A DNA stretch of 5,115 nucleotides, taken from the NCBI GenBank assembly GCA_016872875.1, contig VGYW01000545.1, positions 1 to 5,115 on the forward strand. The letters run 5' to 3'. Under the pieces are notes generated by a model. That model saw nothing but the letters and a program-made list of their open reading frames with translations, had not been told where the DNA came from and did no database searches. The translations under genes and the position numbers were made by a program. Source of the stretch: Planctomycetota bacterium. GTDB taxonomy: Bacteria; Planctomycetota; PUPC01; DSUN01. Of this stretch, positions 1-5,115 are shown piece by piece; position 1 is the first letter of the stretch, and the number at the start of each line of letters is the position of its first letter.

Positions 1-597
1 CCCGCCTCCTTCGTGCTCCAGTGGAGCAACGGGCCGACCTTCTTCGCCGACATGCTTCTTGTGTACTACACGGGCCGCTACGGCACCTCCTACTGGAACG
101 AGGGCTACGAGGACAAGGACTATCGCGCCGGGATGAACATCCTGAGCAGTTTCCAGGACAAGAAGCTGCCGAAGGGCAAGACGGCCATTCCCTTCCTGTT
201 CCGCATCGCCGACGACATGAACTCCGCGGCCGCTGCCGCGCCCTACGCCAACGACTACCGTGCCCCGGACAGGCTCGAGGTCTCCAAGGGCGCGGCGGAT
301 ACGGCCGACGAGGGCGACCTGGACAGGGACGGCTACAACGAGTCGGAGGGGTGCTATGTCCTCAGGGCCGGCGCGGACGGTGTGGCCTTCACGATCCACG
401 GCAAGCAGACGCCCCGCATGAAGCCTGTCCTCAAGGTCAAGGGATGGCCCGGCGAATCGGTGCAGACCGTGACGCTCGGCGGCAGGAGGCTCGAGCCTGC
501 GAAGGAGTACATCGGATCCGTGAAGGACGGGGTGGCGTTAGTGCTTGTGTGGGCTGACGTCAGGGATGACATGCTCGTGAGCTTGTCCTGCAAGTGA
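1..597 (+). CDS. C-terminal part of a large protein of unknown function (5' end outside window)
   Basis: The frame is open from base 1 and ends at TGA 595-597, giving 198 visible residues. A GTG at 13 could be read as a start, but the preceding codons are open and equally coding-like and no ribosome binding site precedes it, so I treat the gene as cut by the window edge. The first half is rich in aromatics (QWSNGPTFF, LLVYYTGRYGTSYWNEGY), typical of a folded globular or carbohydrate-related domain. At residues 106-114 there is an acidic loop, DLDRDGYNE, with D106, D108, D110 and E114 spaced like the calcium loops of dockerin or EF-hand proteins; the usual Glu at loop position 12 is absent. 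The last 70 residues alternate in a beta-strand manner (VLKVKGWPGESVQTVTLGG) and look like a C-terminal beta-sandwich. I do not recognise the family. A secreted or periplasmic role in polysaccharide handling is a guess from style and neighbours. The next coding frame follows after 40 bases with no terminator seen, so the two may once have been co-transcribed. Confidence 0.8.
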   Translation, partial: PASFVLQWSNGPTFFADMLLVYYTGRYGTSYWNEGYEDKDYRAGMNILSSFQDKKLPKGKTAIPFLFRIADDMNSAAAAAPYANDYRAPDRLEVSKGAADTADEGDLDRDGYNESEGCYVLRAGADGVAFTIHGKQTPRMKPVLKVKGWPGESVQTVTLGGRRLEPAKEYIGSVKDGVALVLVWADVRDDMLVSLSCK

Positions 598-637
598 AAC
601 GCAGGGACAGGCAAGGGGATGCGCACGGGGAGTGCCA

Positions 638-1426
638 ATGGCGATGACGTTGGCGTGCGTCGTGGGGAGAGGAGCCTGGGCCATGCAAGCAGTCACCGGG
701 GAATGGACGCTGGAGGATGCCCGGAAGCTCTGGAAGCCGATGGTGCGGCCGGTACAGCACGTTGGCCTTCCGGGGTAGCAGTTCCAGGCAGAGGTGCTTT
801 GGGACGGCTCGCTGGTCTTCGCGCCGCTGGATTTCCGGCACTTGGGGGTGATGCAGCAGGAGCTGGCGCGTTTGGGCGACCACCTGCTCCACGTCTCCGT
901 CGGCTTCGGGGAGCGGATGAGGTTCGTGGACCGCCGAGGCACGCGCCGTCCGGCCATCCGCCGCAGCCTGGAGGAGGGTTGCCTGCCGATCCCGCACGTC
1001 GAGACGCGCGAGGGCGACTTCGCCTGGCATGAGACGGTGTTCGCCCAGTCGCTGGGCCGGAGACCCGAGGAGGCCATGGGGCCGCCGCCCGACGACATGC
1101 TCGTGGTCGAGGTGATGTTCCGGGTACGGAACGGGGGCGCCGCCGCGGCGGGGACTAGCCAGGCGCACCTGTGGCTGCATTTGGGCGACACGAGCCAGGC
1201 AAAGTTCGGCTACAAGGCCCAGATGGGCGGGGAACTTGGGAAGGAGCTCGCCCATCGCTTCGAGCCGCCCCTTGGCCTGGTCGATGGGCGGGTGGGCGGT
1301 GGCGGCGAGCAGGGCAAGGCTGTGCGACGTTTCTGCGCGCGCCCTGCGCGCGCTACTCATGTCGCTTGCAGGCGATGCGAGGCGATGCCTGGCGGTCTCT
1401 GGCGATTGGGCGCTCTTGAGGGATGA
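638..1426 (+). pseudogene. Interrupted, truncated 5' remnant of a large secreted protein
   Basis: ATG 638 has a GGGGAG ribosome binding site at 627-632. It encodes a short hydrophobic start (MAMTLACVVGRGAWA) that could be a weak signal peptide, then 46 residues ending at an in-frame TAG (776-778). Downstream the same frame carries coherent protein: FQAEVLWDGSLVFAPLDFR, LLHVSVGFGERMRFVDRRG, PPPDDMLVVEVMFRVRN and HLWLHLGDTSQAKFGYK. This continues to about 1294 (EPPLGLVDG), after which the frame becomes Gly/Arg/Ala/Cys-rich noise up to TGA 1424-1426. From memory, the WDGSLVF to FGYK stretch resembles the N-terminal beta-sandwich of very large six-hairpin glycosidase-like proteins of planctomycetes, in which hundreds of further residues follow; I hold this weakly. 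One nonsense codon plus a missing 3' part points to decay rather than a functional short gene. A start such as GTG 794 could express the part after the stop, but I see no good ribosome binding site for it. A sequencing error at 776-778 would not explain the missing C-terminal part. Confidence 0.6.
1334..1353. repeat. Direct repeat TGCGCGCGC x2, also self-complementary
   Basis: TGCGCGCGC at 1334-1342 is repeated at 1345-1353 with a two-base gap, and the GCGCGC cores can pair as a hairpin. A little downstream AGGCGATGC occurs twice in tandem (about 1372-1390). These lie in the stretch 1295-1433, where the upstream frame stops looking like protein and no other gene is visible. They mark low-complexity debris between the gene remnant and the tRNA operon; no function is evident. 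Confidence 0.5.
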
Positions 1427-1433
1427 TGCCTGT

Positions 1434-1477
1434 AAAGTGAGAAAGGCCAGTGAGTTAGGTCGTAACTCACTGGCCTT
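1434..1477 (-). terminator. Intrinsic terminator of the tRNA operon
   Basis: A perfect 15-bp inverted repeat, AAGGCCAGTGAGTTA at 1443-1457 and TAACTCACTGGCCTT at 1463-1477, flanks a 5-base loop. Read on the - strand, the stem is followed by TTTCTCACTTT, a moderately T-rich tail. It sits 16 bases beyond the encoded CCA of the last tRNA in the cluster (Arg), the expected place for termination of the - strand transcript. On the + strand the hairpin is followed by CGGCGTG without a T run, so it is unlikely to terminate the converging gene remnant efficiently. Confidence 0.8.
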
Positions 1478-1493
1478 CGGCGTGTTGCGCCCT

Positions 1494-1570
1494 TGGCGCG
1501 CCCGGCAGGATTCGGACCTGCGGCCCTCGGATTAGAAATCCGATGCTCTGTCCAGCTGAGCTACGGGCGC
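1494..1570 (-). tRNA. tRNA-Arg, anticodon TCT
   Basis: On the - strand a full 77-nt cloverleaf can be folded. The acceptor stem is GCGCCCG/CGGGCGC, the D stem GCTC/GAGC and the anticodon stem TCGGA/TCCGA with loop TTTCTAA, giving anticodon TCT for AGA/AGG arginine codons. The T stem is GCAGG/CCTGC, the discriminator is G and CCA is encoded. The T loop reads TCCGAAT, so position 55, almost always T (pseudouridine), is C here; all other expected pairs hold. It is the last gene of the Pro-His-Arg cluster, 15 bases after tRNA-His, and is followed by the terminator hairpin. Confidence 0.96.
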
Positions 1571-1585
1571 AGGGCACAGGTGGGT

Positions 1586-1663
1586 TGGGGTGGGTGAGGG
1601 GATTCGAACCCCCGGCCTTCAGGGCCACAGCCTGATGCTCTAACCAATTGAGCTACACCCACC
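1586..1663 (-). tRNA. tRNA-His, anticodon GTG
   Basis: The - strand folds into a 78-nt tRNA. The acceptor stem is GTGGGTG/CACCCAC with the histidine-specific extra G at -1 (base 1663) opposite discriminator C73. The D stem is GCTC/GAGC and the anticodon stem TCAGG/CCTGA with loop CTGTGGC, giving anticodon GTG. The T stem is GGGGG/CCCCT with one G-T pair, the T loop is the normal TTCGAAT and CCA is encoded. It lies six bases after tRNA-Pro, so both must be processed from one precursor. Confidence 0.97.
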
Positions 1664-1669
1664 GCGGAC

Positions 1670-1747
1670 TGGTCGGGGTGAGCGGACTTGAACCGCTGAC
1701 CTCGTGCTCCCAAGGCACGCGCGCTAGCCAAACTGCGCCACACCCCG
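1670..1747 (-). tRNA. tRNA-Pro, anticodon TGG
   Basis: The - strand folds into a 78-nt tRNA. It has acceptor stem CGGGGTG/CACCCCG, D stem GCGC/GCGC with a 10-base loop, and anticodon stem CGTGC/GCACG with loop CTTGGGA. This gives anticodon TGG followed by G37, as usual for proline tRNAs. The T stem is AGCGG/CCGCT with loop TTCAAGT, the discriminator is A and CCA is encoded. It is the first gene of the operon, about 13 bases downstream of the predicted transcription start. Confidence 0.97.
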
Positions 1748-1766
1748 TTCGGCCCCAACCTCTTTC

Positions 1767-1794
1767 ATTATAGGCCACAGGCCCCGAAAGTCAA
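1767..1794 (-). promoter_or_regulatory. Promoter of the Pro-His-Arg tRNA operon
   Basis: On the - strand a -35 box TTGACT (1789-1794) and a perfect -10 box TATAAT (1767-1772) are separated by 16 bases. Transcription would begin near 1760, leaving a leader of roughly a dozen bases before tRNA-Pro. The near-consensus boxes suit a strong housekeeping sigma70-type promoter, as expected for a tRNA operon. The spacer contains GGCCTGTGGCC, a short symmetric element. Confidence 0.8.
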
Positions 1795-1809
1795 GCGACG
1801 GCGCCGCGC

Positions 1810-1837
1810 TTGCTTTGCCAGGCGAATCTGCTATTCT
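1810..1837 (+). promoter_or_regulatory. Possible promoter of the propeller-protein gene
   Basis: TTGCTT (1810-1815) and TATTCT (1832-1837) are separated by 16 bases. They match the sigma70 consensus at three and four positions respectively, placing a start near 1844 and a leader of about 70 bases before the ATG at 1916. The site lies back to back with the stronger tRNA promoter, with 15 bases between the two -35 boxes. It is a weak match in GC-rich DNA, so confidence is limited. Confidence 0.4.
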
Positions 1838-1903
1838 CTGAGCGACGCCTCGGGGCCGTTGAGACCCGGCTGTCCAGGGTGGAGGCGCTGCTGGCACAAT
1901 TCT

Positions 1904-1910
1904 GGAGGTG
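1904..1910 (+). promoter_or_regulatory. Ribosome binding site fixing the start of the propeller gene
   Basis: GGAGGTG ends five bases before ATG 1916. It selects 1916 over the upstream in-frame TTG at 1859, which lacks such a site, and over the ATG at 1925, which is too far from it. Confidence 0.8.
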
Positions 1911-1915
1911 CAGAG

Positions 1916-4900
1916 ATGGGACGAATGAAGGTGGTCATTGTTTGCGCGGCCATCGTCGCGAGCCGAGTTCTCTGGGGGATGAGCGCGGACGAGTTGGTAG
2001 CGAGGGCCGGGGTCGCCGGCGGCCTCTGCTCGTTCCCGCGGGCGACGCAGGCCGAGGAGGCTCTGGCGCTCGAGCTGGCCAAGAAGCCAACGTTTGTGGT
2101 GCATGTGATGTGTGCCGACGCCGCGGCCGCGGCACGCATCCGCGACAAGGCTGAGGCCGAGGGGCTGCTCGGGCGCTCGCTCTACGTCGAGCAGGGCGGG
2201 CCGGCCCCTTTGCCCTTCGCGGACCGGTTGGTTGACCTGCTTGTGGGCGGCGAGGGGGACGTGACGCCCGAGGTGGAGAAGGAGTGGCTGCGCGTGCTGG
2301 CGCCCGTGCGGGGGGTCGGGCTCGTAGGCGCACGCACGCTGAAGGCCAAGCTGCCGGCCGGCTCGGACGCCTGGACCCATCGCTGCCACGCGGCGGACAA
2401 CGCCCAGGTGTCGGACGACGCGACGCTGAGGGCGCCGTTCCTCTCGCAGTGGTGGGGCCTGCCGCGCCAGGAGGGCTTCTGGGGCACCACCGTGGTCGCG
2501 GGCAACGGGCGGATGTTCACCATCCTCTCCAGCCGCCACAGCGGCAGCGCCGTGTTCCTGACGGCTCGCAGCCTCACCAATGGCCTGGTGCTCTGGCGCA
2601 AGCTGCTGCGGCAGGCGCCCGCGGACCAGAAGGTGCCCCACGGCGGCTACATCCCCGGCCGCTCGGGCGCCATCGTGGCCGGCGACACGCTTCTCCTCAT
2701 TGACCGCGACGGCGTGGCCCGCCTGAGCGGCGAGACGGGTGCCGAGCAGGGCCGCATCGCCGGCCCGAAGCCGGGCGGACAGGTGAAGTGGATCGGCGCC
2801 GTCGGCGGAGCGCTCGCAATGCTGGCGGGCGACGCCGACATCATCCAGCCGATCACCTACCAGACGGTGGCGGCCAATCCGAGGGGGGCGGAGCTGGGCG
2901 CCTACGAGGTGGAATCGGGCCGACAACTCTGGCGCGAGAGCGCGGGGGGCGACGTTGACGAACGGCTCATCGCCGCCCGCGACGACCGCCTCTACTACCT
3001 AGCCGAAGGCGTGGGCCTCGTCTGCCGCGAGCTGAAGACGGGCAAAGCGGTCTGGACGACCCCCGACGCGGCGCTCCAGGCGGAGTTCCGGTCGCCCGAG
3101 TCGAAGAAGATCGGCGAGCTGCTCTTTTCCCAGCCCGCGCTGATGGCGCTCGACGATGTGCTGGTTCTTCGTGTGCGGTGGGCGAAGAACGCGATGTGCG
3201 TGTCGCGCGCCGATGGCAAGGTGCTCTGGAGGAAGCCGATGGACGGGGGCAGGGCGCTGACCGGGCTGGCCTGGGGGGGACAGTGGATCGCGGGCGGCAC
3301 GCCGATGGACCTCAAGACCGGCGAACAGGCCAAGGGGCCGGCGCACGTCGGCTCAGGCTGCGGGCCGACCACCGCCACCCCCGGCCTCCTCATCACCTGC
3401 TTCGGAGCCGTCCACGACATGGCCACAGGGAAGCTGATCCGCCACAACGACATCAAGTCGCCCTGCGACGTTGGCACCCTCGTCGCCGAGGGGATGATGG
3501 TCACGGTGCCGTCGGAGTGCGGCTGCAACTACGAGATAAAGGGCTACCGCACGCTGACCTCGGCGGGGGCGTTCGTGCCGCACACGGCGCCCGACTGGAA
3601 GGGGCGGCTCACCGTGGCCGAGGGGGCCGAGCCCGCCGTGCTGAAATGCGACGAGAGCGACTGGCCGACCTATCGCCGCGACGCGCAACGGAGCGCCGCC
3701 AGCGCTGCGACGGTGGGCGATCAGCCGCCCAAGGCGCTCTGGCGCTGGACCCCCGCGGGCGCAAAGCCCTACAGCGAAAGCTATGCTGCGCCCGGGCCGC
3801 GACTGACGCCCGACTTCATTGCCACGGCACCCGTGGCCGCTGGCGGAAGGGCCTGGTTCACCTCCGCCGACGGCACGGTTCGCTGCCTGGAGGCGGCGAG
3901 CGGGAAAGAGGTCTGGAAGTTCCCCACGGGCGGCATGCCCTTCGCCCCGCCCACCGTGTGGGAAGGGCGCGTCCTCGTGGGCGGCGGTGATGGCCGCGTC
4001 TACTGTCTGGACGCCGCGACGGGCCGCTGCCTCTGGCGCTTCCTGGCCGCGCCCGCCGAGCGGCGGGTCTTCTGGCTCGGACACCTCGTGAGCACCTGGC
4101 CCATCATCCCTGGCGTGCTCATACAGGACGGCGTGGCGTACACCGTGGCCGGCTACCAGGAGGAGAACGGCGTCCACGCCTACGCCCTCGACCCGAAGAC
4201 GGGCAAGGTGATTTGGGAGAAGGACGATGCTGGCTCGGGCGGCGCGGCCGGCCCATCGGGCGGCATCGGCTGCTTCGGCAACGCCGCGATCGGCGGCGGA
4301 AAGCTCTGGCTCGCCAGCGGCGGCACGTATCCCGGCTCCTTCGACCTCGCCTCCGGCGCCTGGCTGTCCATCGGCGGCATTGAGGGCTCCGCCCGCGGCT
4401 GCGAGATCGCCGTCCTCGACGGCAAGTGGGTGGTCATGGGCGGACGCCGCCTGACCGAGACGCAGGACAACCTGATGCGGCCGCTCGGCGGGTCCGGCTT
4501 CTCCACCTATCGCGCCGACGCTGCGAAGCGCGACGAATCCGCCCGCGTGCCCCTCATGGACGCGGCGTGCACCACGCTGCCCGCGTGGGACGCCGAGCTT
4601 GCGGTGATGCCGCCGAAGGGGGTGTCAGGGGGGCTGACGGCGGTGCCCACGGCCAAGCTCTTCGCCTGGCTCGCGGAGGCCGGCGAGCAGAAGGCCAAGC
4701 CGCCGACCGCCCCGAAGTCGAAGCCGGGCGGCGACTGGTCCAAGGACAAGGCCTGGGCCACCGAGGGCCTCACGCCGGTCGCCTGCGCGCTCGCGAAGGA
4801 CGCGCTAGTCGTCGCCTCGGCCGGGCCGAGCAAGCTCACCGCCTTCCGGCGCACGGACGGCTCGAAGGCCTGGGCCGTGGACCTGCCCGAGCAGCCCGCC

Positions 4901-4981
4901 ATGAACCGCCTGGCACTCGACCGCGACGGGCGCGTGCTCGTCACGCTCTGCGATGGCTCGGTGGTCTGCGTGGGGCGGTGA
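1916..4981 (+). CDS. Secreted PQQ-type double beta-propeller protein with degenerate methyltransferase-like N-terminus
   Basis: The protein has 1021 residues from ATG 1916 to TGA 4979-4981. Residues 1-24 look like a signal peptide (MGRMK, then hydrophobic VVIVCAAIVA, possible cleavage after GMSA24), so it is probably exported. Residues 25-145 resemble a worn Rossmann methyltransferase: LPFADRLVDLL (99-109) and EWLRVLAP (123-130) match late motifs of type-11 methyltransferases. The glycine-rich AdoMet loop is replaced by AGGLCSFPRA (34-43), so activity is unlikely. From W153 (DAWTHRCH) and again from W583 (DWPTYRRD) run two propeller sections. Their PQQ-like blade ends G-K-x-x-W have Trp near 227, 339, 380, 438, 609, 667, 707, 767 and 986. 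C482, C495, C517, C535 and C537 cluster between the sections. Residues 885-915 form a Lys/Pro/Ala linker before a last blade. Such repeats need not bind PQQ, and no dehydrogenase active site is evident, so a scaffold, binding or sensing role is as likely as an enzyme. The gene appears monocistronic and diverges from the tRNA operon. Confidence 0.88.
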   Translation: MGRMKVVIVCAAIVASRVLWGMSADELVARAGVAGGLCSFPRATQAEEALALELAKKPTFVVHVMCADAAAAARIRDKAEAEGLLGRSLYVEQGGPAPLPFADRLVDLLVGGEGDVTPEVEKEWLRVLAPVRGVGLVGARTLKAKLPAGSDAWTHRCHAADNAQVSDDATLRAPFLSQWWGLPRQEGFWGTTVVAGNGRMFTILSSRHSGSAVFLTARSLTNGLVLWRKLLRQAPADQKVPHGGYIPGRSGAIVAGDTLLLIDRDGVARLSGETGAEQGRIAGPKPGGQVKWIGAVGGALAMLAGDADIIQPITYQTVAANPRGAELGAYEVESGRQLWRESAGGDVDERLIAARDDRLYYLAEGVGLVCRELKTGKAVWTTPDAALQAEFRSPESKKIGELLFSQPALMALDDVLVLRVRWAKNAMCVSRADGKVLWRKPMDGGRALTGLAWGGQWIAGGTPMDLKTGEQAKGPAHVGSGCGPTTATPGLLITCFGAVHDMATGKLIRHNDIKSPCDVGTLVAEGMMVTVPSECGCNYEIKGYRTLTSAGAFVPHTAPDWKGRLTVAEGAEPAVLKCDESDWPTYRRDAQRSAASAATVGDQPPKALWRWTPAGAKPYSESYAAPGPRLTPDFIATAPVAAGGRAWFTSADGTVRCLEAASGKEVWKFPTGGMPFAPPTVWEGRVLVGGGDGRVYCLDAATGRCLWRFLAAPAERRVFWLGHLVSTWPIIPGVLIQDGVAYTVAGYQEENGVHAYALDPKTGKVIWEKDDAGSGGAAGPSGGIGCFGNAAIGGGKLWLASGGTYPGSFDLASGAWLSIGGIEGSARGCEIAVLDGKWVVMGGRRLTETQDNLMRPLGGSGFSTYRADAAKRDESARVPLMDAACTTLPAWDAELAVMPPKGVSGGLTAVPTAKLFAWLAEAGEQKAKPPTAPKSKPGGDWSKDKAWATEGLTPVACALAKDALVVASAGPSKLTAFRRTDGSKAWAVDLPEQPAMNRLALDRDGRVLVTLCDGSVVCVGR

Positions 4982-5001
4982 GGCGCCTCGGGGGGGGCGC
5001 G

Positions 5002-5016
5002 GCGGCCTATGGCCGC
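5002..5016. terminator. Small GC hairpin after the propeller gene
   Basis: GCGGCC (5002-5007) and GGCCGC (5011-5016) pair perfectly across a TAT loop, 20 bases after the stop codon. No T run follows, so it is not a standard intrinsic terminator, although it may slow polymerase or protect the transcript end. Confidence 0.35.
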
Positions 5017-5025
5017 GGCCAAGGG

Positions 5026-5096
5026 GGATGATTGGATGGGTGGATGGATGGATGATTGTCTGGCACCCATCCACCCATCCATTCATCCATTCATCC
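5026..5096. repeat. GGAT/ATCC tetranucleotide repeat forming a long imperfect hairpin
   Basis: The left arm (5026-5050) is built of GGAT and GGGT units and the right arm (5064-5088) of CCAT and CCAC units. They pair at 23 of 25 positions, with an uninterrupted 15-bp core (5033-5047 with 5067-5081) and a 13-base loop. Further ATCC/ATTC units run on to 5096. Each arm is therefore both a tandem microsatellite and half of an inverted repeat. It could act as a bidirectional terminator or RNA-stabilising structure for the preceding gene, or be a genome-wide intergenic element. The rest of 4982-5115 shows no gene. Confidence 0.7.
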
Positions 5097-5115
5097 AGCC
5101 GCCTACGGCAGGGGC

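Noticed and set aside
560..1360. Open frame of 266 codons on the - strand over the gene remnant
   Set aside because: The residue makeup is that of an antisense GC-rich frame with no recognisable motif, while the + frame carries coherent beta-sandwich-like protein on both sides of the TAG.
1561..1758. Small - strand open frame containing VAQLVRASGCGPEGRGFESP
   Set aside because: It is a translation of the tRNA-Pro and tRNA-His genes, a well-known false protein.
1892..1910. TGGCAC resembling a sigma54 -24 element
   Set aside because: The -12 TTGC element is missing and the site would place the transcription start inside the start codon region.
1724..2926. Long open frame of 400 codons on the - strand
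   Set aside because: It lies antisense to the propeller gene and runs over the tRNA promoter. Its composition is Arg/Ala/His/Pro-rich, as expected of a GC-rich shadow frame, and it has no ribosome binding site.
3353..4177. Open frame of 274 codons on the - strand
   Set aside because: It is a shadow of the propeller gene, whose + frame has clear propeller repeats and a good start.
1916..4981. PQQ-dependent alcohol dehydrogenase
   Set aside because: Only the propeller repeat pattern matches. I see no adjacent-cysteine disulfide motif, catalytic Asp context or heme c CxxCH motif (HRCH at 155-158 has a single Cys).
5026..5096. Repeat-spacer look suggesting a CRISPR array
   Set aside because: Units are only four to eight bases with no unique spacers; it is a microsatellite with inverted symmetry.

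Overview
The window is high-GC bacterial DNA with strongly GC-biased third codon positions. It looks like a chromosomal piece from a planctomycete or related PVC-group bacterium, possibly a metagenome assembly. I infer this from the secreted PQQ-type beta-propeller protein with a degenerate methyltransferase-like N-terminus, an architecture I associate with planctomycetes, and from the secreted carbohydrate-related style of the neighbours. The taxonomic call is inference only.

Left part (1-1430, + strand): the 3' end of a large gene of unknown function runs in from the left edge and stops at 597. Forty bases further on, a second coding frame begins at 638. It has a ribosome binding site and a short hydrophobic start, but an in-frame TAG interrupts it at 776-778. 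It then continues in the same frame with clearly protein-like sequence to about 1294 and trails off into low-complexity sequence. I read it as the 5' remnant of a large secreted protein, now a pseudogene.

Middle (1434-1837): a compact tRNA operon on the - strand carries tRNA-Pro(TGG), tRNA-His(GTG) and tRNA-Arg(TCT), all with encoded CCA ends. It has its own near-consensus promoter (TTGACT-16-TATAAT) and a perfect 15-bp terminator hairpin. The Arg tRNA has C instead of T at T-loop position 55.

Right part (1810-4981, + strand): diverging from the tRNA operon is one long gene for a secreted protein of 1021 residues. It has a signal peptide, a decayed Rossmann methyltransferase-like segment, and then two PQQ-type beta-propeller halves. 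After its stop the window holds no gene. It contains a small GC hairpin and a larger imperfect hairpin made of GGAT/ATCC tetranucleotide repeats.

No mobile element, CRISPR array or obvious new defence system is visible. The most notable items are the decayed gene beside the tRNA operon, the odd T-loop, the double-propeller fusion and the GGAT hairpin.
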